Shown one piece after another: positions 38,554 to 48,405 of a stretch of DNA of 64,000 nucleotides (position 1 is the first letter of the stretch; every line of letters starts with the position of its first letter). The notes under the pieces are model-generated. The model saw only the letters and a program-made list of their open reading frames with translations. It ran no database searches and had not been told where the DNA came from. This DNA comes from Loxodes magnus (taxonomy: Eukaryota; Ciliophora; Karyorelictea; Loxodida; Loxodidae). Position numbers and translations under genes: made by a program. The stretch lies in assembly GCA_946699065.1 (NCBI GenBank), contig CAMPDV010000194.1:1-64000 (forward strand), written 5' to 3'.

Positions 38554-39860
38554 TCATTTTTCTTTAATTAGTTCTTCTTTCTATTCATCTTTAGCTTCTT
38601 CCTTTTTTGCTTTCTCCATTTCTAGAATCTCAAGTCTCCTTGTCATTAGCTTCTTGTGGAATATTTTGATCTATAAGTCTAAGTACTCCAATTTAGACCT
38701 TGAAAATGAGTTTAGATATTCTTGATCGTATAGTATAAGGCGCCTTAAGTCATAATTTCCGATCTTTTCCGATAATCAATTCATTATATTAGAATAGTAC
38801 ACACATTTAAAGATATGCTCGAAAGTTTCATACTCTCCACACATACAATAGGGATTATCAATGGGGTAATGACTATCTTAAAGATCCTTACGAAAATTAT
38901 AAGTTTAGGTTCTAAGTCTATATATACAGATAATTTCTTGTCTATATTATTTGTTTAATTTCGTATAAGTAATTTGTGGAAACTGTTAAAGATTACCAAA
39001 TTATTCAGTATATACTTTAGCTGTTTTCATTCTCATTAATTTTTTAGTAGCTACTTTGTGGAAATATTGTTGTATTTTTTCTCTTATATGGTTAGTAAAA
39101 GTTTTAAGATTGGTATTATTCTATTAATTCTGCAGATCGATATTATAAAGGTCTGATAATTGCTACACTTAATCGTAGTATTGAAATCCTTTTTTCCATA
39201 TATTAATGAAAAGAGAGCCTATTGTTATCTTGGAAAATCAATACTTTCTTATTTCATTTTATAGTAGAATCTGAAGAATTTTATAGCCATAATGTGCTTA
39301 AAGGGTAATCAATTCAGGTCTATATAACATGATTCATTAAATGTTGAAGTTGGTACTTAAAAAGCTTTTCTTGAAATTAATCTCATGCTTGATTCTATTC
39401 TGCTCAGAACTCCATCTACTCCTTTTTGAATACTTCATGGTACTAAGTCTCCTCCATATTCTGCTTTAGGAAATGTAAAAAGTCTACATAAAGTTTTAAA
39501 ATGTCAAGGAGTTACATTCTTATATCTCATCAATTAAAAAACATCTTTCTTCATTGCAGCTATATATTTGAATGCAACTTCTTTGCAATGGGGATTCAAA
39601 TTTTTCTTCTGATGTAGAATAACTCCTAAATATGTTACTTGTTCTTTTCAAGCAATTGGTTAATTTCCTAATCATAAATTAAAAATTTATTATTTCTGAT
39701 TCTTCTTTAGAAATTAGATGCATTCAGATTTGGTAACATTGATCTTTAAATATGTTCATGCAAAAACTTTATTGCTTCATTTATTAAATTCTACATCTCC
39801 TTTGTAGATTTGGAAAGAAGAATAAGATCATCTGCCTATCCTCTAATTTTTTAACATTAT
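38554..39860 (-). pseudogene. 5'-truncated LINE (non-LTR retrotransposon) reverse transcriptase
   Basis: On the minus strand the sequence opens at the RT catalytic motif, here Q-A-D-D-L-I-L (39821-39838; usual form Y/F-A-D-D). It continues through the thumb region V-T-Y-L-G-V-I-L-H and M-R-Y-K-N-V-T-P-W-H-F-K-T. Then come R-L-R-T-Q-T-Y-N and a zinc-finger-like C-M-C-G-E-Y-E-T-F-E-H-I-F-K-C (about 38800-38860), and a Lys/Glu-rich end. It closes with two adjacent TGA codons (38554-38556 and 38551-38553). At least two single-base frame changes are needed (near 39755 and 39240), and everything upstream of the catalytic motif is missing. It is therefore a dead, 5'-truncated copy of the kind target-primed reverse transcription leaves. 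Jockey/I-like by its C-terminal finger. Confidence 0.8.
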
Positions 39861-39869
39861 TATATAAAT

Positions 39870-40230
39870 TTTGTACGATTCTAAAATTTTCCTGTAATGT
39901 AAAGCTCAGAGCAAAAACAAAAATACATGCTTCAAGAATTCACGCTTTACAAACTCTTATATCTACTCTTTTTTAGATAATTTAAATTAAGCAAAATTAC
40001 AAAAATATTTTTAAATTCAAATTTCATTGAAAATTTTTTCCATTTTACTTCTCAAGATTCTTAATATTTTAAATGTTTACTAATAATTTTAATCCTTTTT
40101 TTACTTTTTTAATCCCGATTTCCCTACTTTTAGTTCGTTATGAAAATTGTTCTCTAGTTCTAATCACCGAGCAAAAAAAATAAATTTTTTATTTTCATGA
40201 AATTTATGCTTTAATTTTGCAAAAATTATG
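39870..40230 (+). repeat. Dispersed motif with TCAGAGCAAAAA core
   Basis: Degenerate units of roughly 50-70 bp combining a C-C-T-G-T-A-rich lead, TCAGAGCAAAAA or GAGCAAAAAAA, and then a T-rich run plus TTCATGAAATTTATGC. Copies are at 39890-39950, 40130-40220, 58450-58530, 58950-59010, 62920-62975, 63080-63130 and 63390-63470. They lie at the outer ends of the repeated WD40 units. Function unknown. Confidence 0.5.
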
Positions 40231-40322
40231 CAAAAGTAATACTTACTATCAGAAAAAAAATTGTTCTAATCGTAATAAAATAATATATATAAAAATAAAA
40301 ATAATGGGAGGATATTATTAAA

Positions 40323-41165
40323 ATGGTACCTAAGAAATAATAGATCTCTATTAATGAATATTTTTAAAAATAAGAATAGCATCCTAATTTAATCGAATAA
40401 TCATCTTAATAAGACTAAGAACAATAACCTTAGTATTCTTTGTATAATCAGAGCAACAAATGATATATAATATATAATACGAGCTAAAACAGCAAAGAAT
40501 AAGAGTAGAAAATTAGAAAAAATATTAGATAAATTGATTGAATAACTAGATCAATATTTCTAGCTATATGAGAAACTCTTGACAAGCTTTAAGAGTCAAT
40601 AGTAGCTAAATTTGAAGATATTGGCAAATAATTCGATGAAATTCCTCAATTATTTTAATTCAAATTATCTAAATTCTAATATGAAATTAAAGAACTTTAA
40701 GTAAAGTAAGAATAATAGCAGCAGCAGTATAAAAATCACAAGATTAGTAATCAAGCATTCTAATGGAAATCGAACCTGAATAATAATAATAAGATACAAA
40801 TAAAATAAATTACTATCGTTGAAAGATCGGGTTCTATATATGTCAGGAAAACCACTGTTGAAGATAGTGCTGAAAGAAAAATGGAATTTAAATAAATATG
40901 AAATAAATATTAGACTAACTTTACTGCATTTGACCAACAGAACAGGTTAAATATATAGAAAATAAATTTTACAACTCAAGATTTCAAAAATAAAATAGCA
41001 AGTGAAATAGAAATAAGAAGGACGAATGATTTTTTGGTGGAAAATAAGGATGGCGGGCTTACGAAGTCCTACGCCATCCTTTAGTTTGGGAAGAACGGAA
41101 TCAAGTTAGTTGTGAAATTCTCTTCTAAGAAAAAAAGCTTAATTTTACCTTTTTTATTAAAAAAT
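40323..41165 (+). CDS. Gag-like or unknown protein carried by an inserted segment
   Basis: A good frame from ATG 40323 using TAA, TAG and TGA as sense codons. Q-rich N-terminus, helical middle with TGA-encoded Trp, Gln-rich linker (40700-40730), then a compact, well-balanced C-terminal part (about 40810-41110) that includes R-R-T-N-D-F-L-V-E-N-K-D-G-G-L-T-K-S-Y. No in-frame TGA closes it within the segment; translation would run into flanking DNA, so the true end is unknown. The segment is bounded by near-identical repeats (40315-40330 and 41154-41171) and has an empty-looking counterpart near 63572-63600. No zinc knuckle is visible. The gag label is by association with the neighbouring element. 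Confidence 0.45.
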
Positions 41166-41472
41166 GGTTCCAAAAATAATAAAATTAAAATCTCCAAAAA
41201 ATTAATAGAAAAAATAACTTAAAATTAGAAAGATATGTAAAAATCTTAATTTAAAATTCCGTACTAAAAATTAAATGAAATACCGAATACATTTTTTAGA
41301 AAACATATAAAAAATTTAAACTTAAAAAGTAAAAATATGATCAAAAGATAACATTGCCAGTCCGTCTAAAAAAATTTTCTTTTATTTTACAACTCTAATA
41401 AAATAAATTTGAACATACTTAAAATCATTACTTAACTTAAATTTTTACAAAACCTAACAAATAAAAAATCAA

Positions 41473-42431
41473 AATTTTTAAGATTAAATTACTAAATTAA
41501 ATTAAAAAGTTTAAATTGGAGTTTAGTGAACTTGGAGGACTTTCAGCCTCGTTTTCACAGGACCAGTTTGATAACCTGGCTGGAACCAGCTCCCTTCAGG
41601 ACTCTTTCTTCAGTCGCCTTAGATTGTATACCACTTCGGTTTGTAGATTTGACCTCCTGACGGATAAAATTAGTTACAGAATTCTCGTCTAATTTTATCC
41701 TAATATTAGTACTATTATTTTTCTTATTATTTTCTATTCTAGTACTATTATTTAATTAATTTCAATTTCTAACATGTCTATATTTATGTCCAGTTTTTTT
41801 GCATACAAAACATCTTGGTTTATTCCTAATTCATTTCTTGTCTGGACTCCTCGGTAAATTAATAGCTCCTTCTATGTCCATTGGATCTTGAATTGTCTAC
41901 TGTTGCTACTTGCCGTTCTCTTCAAGCACAGTTTTTCTCTGTTGTAGCAATCCCATTTCCCTGAAGAAAATGTTTTGCTCTCGATCGTAGACTTCCCAGA
42001 AGCTTTCTTTCCATTCCTTGAGCTCAGTAACTTGATTTTTTAGAGCTCTATTCTCTAATCGTAGCTTCTTTACTTCCTCCTTCAGGTCAGAGAATGCGAC
42101 TAAAATTTATGCCTGTTCTTCCTGGAATTGTGGCATTGCAAACTCTCGCACGGCTGCTGCTTCTTGCGTCTCCAGCACCTTTCTATGTCCTTCCTCCTCA
42201 GTTGGTGTCATCGAGGTAGCCTTTTGGCGCTTTTATCCCATCTTTTAAGTTGATCTGGAAGTTCCTAGTTGAGTCTATTATTCTTGAAGGTTTTGAGAAG
42301 AAGATTATTTCTAGGAAGAAGACGTGTTAGTTAGAGATGAGGGTTCTTACTTTCTCTCCCCTTTTTAGGAGGCGGTATAAAAGCCTTTCTTGAACCCTTC
42401 TATCATTTTTTTTTAATTTTTAAGATTAAAT
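41473..42431 (-). mobile_element. Gag-only retroposon-like element with perfect 17-bp direct repeats
   Basis: The 17-mer AATTTTTAAGATTAAAT stands at 41473-41489 and 42415-42431, enclosing 925 bp. The interior is much richer in G+C than its flanks and is almost filled by one minus-strand gene. The 3' end, read on the minus strand, is a run of TTTAATTTAATTT-like sequence touching the direct repeat, as in elements inserted by target-primed reverse transcription. Two other copies of the surrounding unit (about 52070-52140 on the opposite strand and about 63895-63925) lack it. No RT is encoded, so movement would need an enzyme supplied elsewhere. Confidence 0.7.
41555..42406 (-). CDS. Gag-like coiled-coil protein with zinc-knuckle-type motif
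   Basis: Minus strand from ATG 42404-42406 to TGA 41555-41557 (second in-frame TGA at 41543-41545), 283 residues. Order: Ser/Gln-rich N-terminus, then a strong heptad coiled coil (about residues 95-160, with L-K-E-E-V-K-K-L-R-L-E-N-R-A-L). Next is a Gln-rich linker with P-M-D-I-E-G, then C-F-V-C-K-K-T-G-H-K-Y-R-H-V (about residue 205). The last has C-x2-C-x4-H spacing, but the expected fourth Cys is Val. A His one residue earlier could serve as the fourth ligand. A basic C-terminus follows. This is the layout of a nucleic-acid-binding, self-assembling gag or LINE ORF1-type protein. TGA encodes Trp at two sites. Fills its element almost completely. Confidence 0.65.
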
Positions 42432-42738
42432 AAAAAACTTAAGTACTTTTATTATATATCTTAAATACTTAAAAAATATATTTAACATAACAATTCTTAA
42501 ATTACATGCACACTTTGACAAATTTCAAAACCTATTTTGTTTAATCAACCTTTATTCTAATTTAAAATAATATAAATCTTTTTAATTACTAAAAAAATAT
42601 ATACATATGTACATTTTAAAAACTTTATAACCCACCAAACTTAACTCACAAAGAAAATTCATTTAAATTACTTTGTCTAAATTATTATTCTCTTTAAAAT
42701 CGAAAATTAAATTAAGTCCAAATAAAGTTTCACAACTC

Positions 42739-43809
42739 TCAACTCGAGATTCTCCACTTTCGCACAGTCTTGTCATTTCCTCCAGATACCAGCCATCTAT
42801 TGTCACTACTCAATGCTATAGAGTTTATTTAATCAGTATGCCCTTATAAAGTCTAAATACACTCACCAGTATTAAAATTTCATATCTTGATTGTTTTATC
42901 GTAAGAACCAGAAAATATAACACTTGAATCAGTACTTAACTGAATACTTGATACATAATTTGTATGACCTTGAAGAGTACGAATACACTAACCAGTTGAG
43001 AATTTCCATATCTTAATTGATTTGTCGTAAGAACCAGATATTATATACCTATTATCCTAAGACATTATTACCGAATAAACTCAGTCTGAATGCCCAGAAA
43101 GAGTTCGAGTAAGTTGACCAGTCTGGAAATCCCAAATCTTTATCGTTTTATCATGAGATGATGATATAATTCATTTCTAGTCAAGGGATATAACTACCGA
43201 GTAAATAGGAGAAGTATGTCCAGTCAAAGTTCTTTGGAGAGAACCAGTTTACAAGTTTCAAATCTTTATCGAGGAGTCAACAGATGCTGATATGATATAG
43301 TTAGAGTCTTGAGAGATTACTACCGATCTAACTGTAGAAGTATGTCCTGTTAAAGTTCTTATAAGGGTACCAGTTTATGAATTTCAGATTTTTATCTTGT
43401 TATCGTAAGACGCTGATATGATTCATTTCTAGTCAAGGGAGACAGCTACCGATTAAATTGAAGAAGTATGTCCCGTCAAAGTTCTTAGGAGAGTACCAGT
43501 CTGGAAATTCCAGACCTTTATCGAATTATCAGGATAGTACGAACAAGATACAATTCAAGTCAGGTCATTTGATATGGCTACCGAGTAAACATATGAGGAG
43601 TGACCACTGAGTATTTAATCTAAAAATATTAAAGAAATACCTTTACTTTTATCATAGCTGATCTTATTTATAAATTTTTAGAAACATAAGTTGGGCAAAA
43701 TTTCATATTTGAATACAAGGAGAGGTATTCTTCCAAGAGAATGGTTTCGTTTTCTTAAATTTTTTCTTAAAAGCAAACTTTTAGTAAATTATATTTCTTT
43801 TTTCTCCAT
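42739..43809 (-). CDS. Seven-repeat WD40 protein, copy 1
   Basis: Minus strand, ATG 43807-43809 to TGA 42739-42741, 357 codons if unspliced. A basic N-terminal stretch of about 65 residues is followed by seven WD40 blades of about 42 residues, each with G-H near the start and [IV]-K-[IV]-W near the end, covering the rest of the protein. A propeller of this kind is a protein-interaction scaffold. A 21-nt GT-AG interval at 43620-43640 just before blade 1 is conserved in all three copies and is probably an intron; its removal keeps the frame. Strongly similar to copy 2 (50731-51798), of which it is the mirror arm. The frame appears intact. Confidence 0.85.
43620..43640 (-). other. Candidate 21-nt intron in WD40 copy 1
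   Basis: Starts GTATTTC and ends TTTTTAG on the minus strand, at the same codon position (phase 1, Lys-Asp junction) as in the other two copies. It is a multiple of three, so the frame cannot prove splicing. Confidence 0.45.
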
Positions 43810-44381
43810 TTTTTATTTTTATAACTTACTTTGCGAATTATTTAATTAAAGTAACTCATTTTAATAATTTCCCTTACTTAATTTAAATACAGTTAAGCAA
43901 TTAAATTATTTATAAATATACTTATAGGTACTCTATTATTAATATATTTAATTTAAAATTCTATTTTTACCTTAAATCTAGACAAGTATAAAACTAACCT
44001 AAATAGTCGGTTACACAAACTTATACATTTTTAGTTATTTTATATTTTTTGAATTTAAATTAAAGGGTAAATGATTATTTCAAAGTTATATACGAAAAAT
44101 ATATCCTTATTGTGATAACTTTACTATGCATTTATTACTTATAGCTAATTTTAGTTTTAAATATAAGACTCTTAATGGGAAATCATTTTTTTCTTTATAG
44201 ACACTTGTAAATGATAAATAAAATAAACCACTATAATTACTTTAAAAAATGCTTTTATTTCCGATAAAATCATAAAAACCTACTTATTTCAACCATTTAT
44301 TAATTCATATATCTATTATCATAATATTTCTAATACTTAAGACGGATTAATAAATAAGAATTATTATATAAAGAAAAAAAA

Positions 44382-45180
44382 ATGGATTAATCTCTTCGAC
44401 TCTCAAAGAATTAACTTAAAAACCTAAAGAGAAAAACGGTAAAAGAAATTTAGAAAAAACAATAGCAACGAGAGGAGTCAAGTTCGTCATCAGAAGGTAA
44501 AGTGATGGTAGGACCTATAGAGATAAGATAACCTAAGAACGAAGCTGATCAAAAACTTTAAATTTAATTAGATCAAATGTAAAAATTAATTTCAAAGTAT
44601 GAAGAAATGGCTTATAACTAAGGAGAAAAATAAGGGAATTAATGAAAAGCATAGAGGATTAAAACAACGAATTATCAATACTCAGAAGACAGCTCATTCA
44701 AAGCAATTTGATAACGGAAGAACAACTCTGAACTTAGTCACAATAAAACTTTAAATATGACACGAAAATGGAAATAGAAAAAATACCAATATACTCAAAA
44801 GTAGAATAAAATCCAGGAAAAGAAATGATCGATATGAACTTTATTTAAAGACTAGAAAAAAATAGAAAATAAACTATCGATAAAAAGAACGAAATAAAAA
44901 CGAGAAAATAAACTGTGCTGATATTGCAAATCAAATAATCATTTATTAAGAAACTGCTGATAATGAAAGAGAATAAACAGATAAGAGCAGAAAAGAACAT
45001 GAAGACAACTTAACAAATTATGGATAACGCAAACTGGGATTTATAAATAAAAACTCTTCACAAGACCACTTGGAAGTTTATAGTGGTAACCTCCCACTTT
45101 CAAAAAAGGTCGTGGAACACACCCACGTTTAAAAAAATGTCCGCAGGAACTGGTCGAAATTCCAGGAAATGCAAAACCTT
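44382..45180 (+). pseudogene. CCHC zinc-knuckle gag-like gene, frameshifted copy 1
   Basis: ATG 44382 opens a basic, Gln/Ser-rich N-terminus. The middle (about 44650-44900) reads well only in a second frame, with E-L-S-I-L-R-R-Q-L-I-Q-S-N-L. The zinc knuckle C-W-Y-C-K-S-N-N-H-L-L-R-N-C (44916-44957, perfect C-x2-C-x4-H-x4-C) is back in the first frame. Two frame changes are needed, which could be mutations or tiny introns. It shares this order with the gag-like protein at 41.6-42.4 kb and aligns with the more decayed copy at 52587. The 3' end (45080-45180) is a conserved, GC-richer block also found at 53240-53340. Confidence 0.6.
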
Positions 45181-45280
45181 AATAACTTTAAGTATATTAT
45201 TATTATTATTACAAGACGGTTTAATAAACTTATCAAGATTTTAAATCTATAGCTCCATAAACTTTAATTTAATAATTACA

Positions 45281-46595
45281 ATGAATAATTTCTATCTAGA
45301 AATTAGTGAATATCCTTATTTTCACGATAATTAAATTAAATATTATATTTGCTTACTTATTTTCTTATAATTATCGTTAATCATTTTCAAAATAAGGGCT
45401 AGAAAAATAAAGTACATATATAGCTTCTTCCTGTGTAGAAAGCTACTTCTTAATCTTAGAAGATCTTAGTATTTTTTATACTTCCAATAATGTACTGCTT
45501 AGCAAGTCTGATAAACATGCTATCTAATTAAGAAACTACACTATTAGATTATATATTGAATTTTTGCTTTAAGAAACACATTCAGTATATAGACCATACA
45601 AAATTGATTAAAAAATCCTCAGATTACTTAACCTAAACTTAAATCACTACATTAATACAATTTTTTCATAACTGTAAATGCTCCTCATGATCCTTAATAA
45701 CTATCTTCCGAAGTTAAAAATCAGATATTTGTACCATATTTGAATCTTTTTCCTTTATTTTACAGTAATTTCTGAACCTTCAAAGCCACATATTGTAAGT
45801 AGTAGTTTAGTTTTTTAAAGATAAGCTGTATAATAATGACCTTTACAAATAAATAGCTGGACTTATAGGAGTATAGTACATTTAAATGACAACTTCTCCT
45901 AACTCAGGCTTTGAAAGTTAAGCATCTGTATATAATTAAATTGATCTATTTTTATTTAGAATTAAAGTATTAATATTTTATCTTTTTAAACCTTTCTGAG
46001 TTATCCTATATTTATCTTAAATCAAAGTGATTAATAGATTATAGCCTTTTTTGCTAATTAATTTAGTAATGTTTTTCAAAAAAAAAATTGAAAGAAAAAT
46101 TCTTTTTTGCTTTAACTGTACTAGTGAATATTCTAGGTTACGTTCACTAGCTATTAGCATAATATACCTATAATTTTATTTCAGGTAAGCAACCTTATCA
46201 GAAATTTTTTAAAGTGAAACTAGATAAAATTTAATTATCATTGCAACATACAAAAAAAAGAACTTACAAAATTATAAATTTCTAATTATTAGAATTTATT
46301 TAGGAATCTCTAGTTCAGGGTTAATTTATTTTGCTTTTCGGAATCATTCGAATGATTCTTATTTCAAATCTTGAAGAAAAAGATCTTTATTATGAAAGTA
46401 TCTGCATGTTTTGGATTAAGTTAATTAGATTCAATAACTTCAGAATAGTTTCCCTAGTTTATATAGAGAATAGCCTTTATGTTTGCAAGGACTTGCCTAA
46501 TTAGGATTCATTTTAAGAGTATTATCAAAGCTCATTGTTTCATTGTATCTCCCTAAATTATTCAATAAAAATCCTTTAGTATTATATATATATAA
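45281..46595 (+). CDS. Unknown protein gene, apparently interrupted at its 3' end by a family B element
   Basis: ATG 45281 starts a single frame (M-N-N-F-Y-L-E-I-S-E-Y-P-Y-F) with one likely membrane helix near residues 25-40, then soluble helical sequence. A loop N-A-P-H-D-P-Q-Q-L-S-S-E-V lies near 45680. The frame remains good, with no TGA stop, right up to 46595, where family B copy 2 begins at 46599. The gene therefore seems to lose its end to the insertion, or to continue beyond it (see 47010-47804). Another frame also looks open here, but this one gives the better protein. No domain recognised. Confidence 0.45.
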
Positions 46596-46598
46596 TTT

Positions 46599-46969
46599 AA
46601 ATAGGGTGGAAAGCCATTTTTTCGGATGCTGCTTGGAGAACCAGCAAGGAAACTAAAAAATGAGCGCAGACGGAGGATAAATAGGAGGAAGAGAAACCAA
46701 TAACAAGAGAAGAAGATTCAACAAGCTGGAGAACTCTGAAGGCCAGGAGGAAACTTTCTTCATCATAGATCGGGGAAATGTACCCGTAATCGCATATTGC
46801 ATCCTATGCTTTGAAAGGAAAAATTACAGGGACGTACTGCAGGAAGAGAAAACAAGGATAGAGAGACCAATATAAAAAATTTTCGACATTAAATAAAATT
46901 AATTTAAAGAGCTGCGCACCAACGAGAGGGCTAAGGCGCTCTATAATCGAATTTATTTATTTATTTATG
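46599..46969 (+). repeat. SINE-like element, family B, copy 2
   Basis: Almost the same sequence as 36868-37230 along its full length, including the GTACCCGTAATCG core and GGGACGTACTGCAGGAAGAG block. The stem-loop tail at 46908-46942 is less well paired. A regular TTTA tandem run closes it (46951-46969). No clear target-site duplication was found. Confidence 0.8.
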
Positions 46970-47009
46970 AGTAGAAAAATAATTAGGATCTTTTTTTCAT
47001 CTTCGCATA

Positions 47010-47804
47010 ATTATATTCCTTTTTATATTTAATCTCTTACTAATTTTAGATCAGCAGAAAATGTAATTAAGCTGCTTTCCGAGGAATAAATTAGAATAAA
47101 ATAGGCACAATCAAAGTTAGTATTCTAAGTATTAATGATTCTTTGAAATTTTGTATTCAATCTATTTACATCATTTCACATAAATTATCCAAAAGTTGAT
47201 CTTCGTTTTTGATAGAATAAATGGTGAGAATCTACAAGAGTTATTGGATAATTTTCTGTTAAAGAATGAGAAAAAAGAGAAATTTGCTAGCAGTTAAACG
47301 AAAAATTGATCTCATTCTTAAAATTGAAGCAAGTTTAATAGTGGTTAATAAAGAAATTTTAGAACCAAAACTATAGATTGCTCTTGCTTAATGATTTTGA
47401 ATAATTTACTAAGAAAAGAAGAGACTGACTATTTTGTGATCTTTTGAAAATTATTAAATCGCATAGAGAATAGTCGCATTATTTTTTGGAGTGGGTTTTA
47501 TTTGTATTGAAGCATTGAATATGGGTAAAGAATTTATTAAATGCAAAAGATAAATTCTATGAAAGAATCCATAAAAACAATAAATTAAAGATTCTATGTT
47601 TTGAAGTTTGAGCCTTAGATTTTTGTGAAAAAATCAACCTTAAGAGTCACAGAATTTTAATCGATTGTTGTTAAAGAAGAGCCATAAAATCAAGTTTAGA
47701 ACATGCTTTTCCTACCTGAAAATTAAGTTTCTGGATCTATTAATCTATTTAGTGAAGTATCATGAAAATATGCGGACAGAAGAAGCCTTTAATGGTAATT
47801 CTGA
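47010..47804 (+). CDS. Unknown protein gene, possibly continuing the gene cut by the family B element
   Basis: From about 47190 one frame gives a convincing protein: F-V-F-D-R-I-N-G-E-N-L-Q-E-L-L-D-N-F followed by charged sequence. Toward the end comes V-V-K-E-E-P-Q-N-Q-V-Q-N-M-L-F-L-P-E-N-Q. In-frame TGA codons at 47763-47765 and 47802-47804 are the candidate stops. The region 47010-47190 reads well in more than one frame, so the start is unresolved and a small intron is possible. It converges on the minus-strand gene at 47897. No recognised domain. Confidence 0.4.
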
Positions 47805-47896
47805 TACTAATTTAAAGTAGTATATTTTATCTTTATCAACAGTTAATCTTGCCAACACATTCTTAATATAAGCTTAATCTGAAGAACTTAATAATC

Positions 47897-48405
47897 TCAA
47901 AAGTTACACCATATCAAAAGGCTACGAATATCATTAGCGTCTTTCATAAATTCAATATATCCATTTAAATTAATTTTCTTTTCATTCACAAGATTTTCAA
48001 ATTCCTTTTAAATCTCTTCAAGCATGTTATACGATTATTGTAGTCTTGAGTCAAATATCTTTATTTGAGCTTGACTAAATAATTCTTTTCTTTATTTAAC
48101 TAAATTAATGAGCTCATCTTTTCTTGGATCTTTTCTCATTGATCAAATTTTTCTTTATATTCTGCCAAAGATCTTATTAACTGTAAGAGTCATAATATTT
48201 TTCTGAATGATATCAGATAAAAGTTTAAATACCATAGTTTTATATGATTCAACTTAATTTAATAGATTTAAGGAACTTTAAAGGAGTGCTTCGAGTAGTA
48301 GTTGCTTGATAGAACTTAGTCTTGTAATAAGATTATAATTCTTCATCAAATCAACTTCAGATTTAATTAAACTCTTTGACTTTTACTTAAGAACTCTGTT
48401 GTAAA
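47897..48405 (-). CDS. Coiled-coil protein, unknown function (5' end unresolved)
   Basis: The minus-strand frame ends at TGA 47897-47899 and is strongly helical throughout: L-L-S-D-I-I-Q-K-N-I-M-T-L-T-V-N-K, then D-E-L-I-N-L-V-K-Q-R-K-E-L-F-S-Q, then L-E-E-I-Q-K-E-F-E-N-L-V-N-E-K-K and I-E-F-M-K-D-A-N-D-I-R. Heptad-like spacing suggests a coiled-coil structural or motor-associated protein; no specific family is recognised. An internal ATG exists near 48345, but the frame stays good upstream to about 48405 without an ATG, so the real start may lie beyond a small intron. Confidence 0.5.

Larger units (their letters stand above)
41230..44200. repeat. Left arm of WD40 inverted repeat
   Basis: Matches the reverse complement of about 50350-52270, including the whole WD40 gene, its upstream A/T-rich flank (44040-44160 against 50400-50480) and downstream flank. 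The gag-only element (41473-42431) is present in this arm only. The spacer between arms is about 6.1 kb. Confidence 0.8.

Noticed and set aside
40665-40937. A 90-residue minus-strand standard-code ORF
   Set aside because: Antisense of the well-formed + strand gene at 40323; hydrophobic composition is what reversed Gln/Lys-rich coding sequence gives.
47200-47760. A Trp-rich frame resembling centrin-binding (Sfi1-like) repeats
   Set aside because: Another frame in the same stretch gives a clearly better protein (acidic, Pro/Gln-containing motifs); the Trp spacing came from shifted TGA codons.
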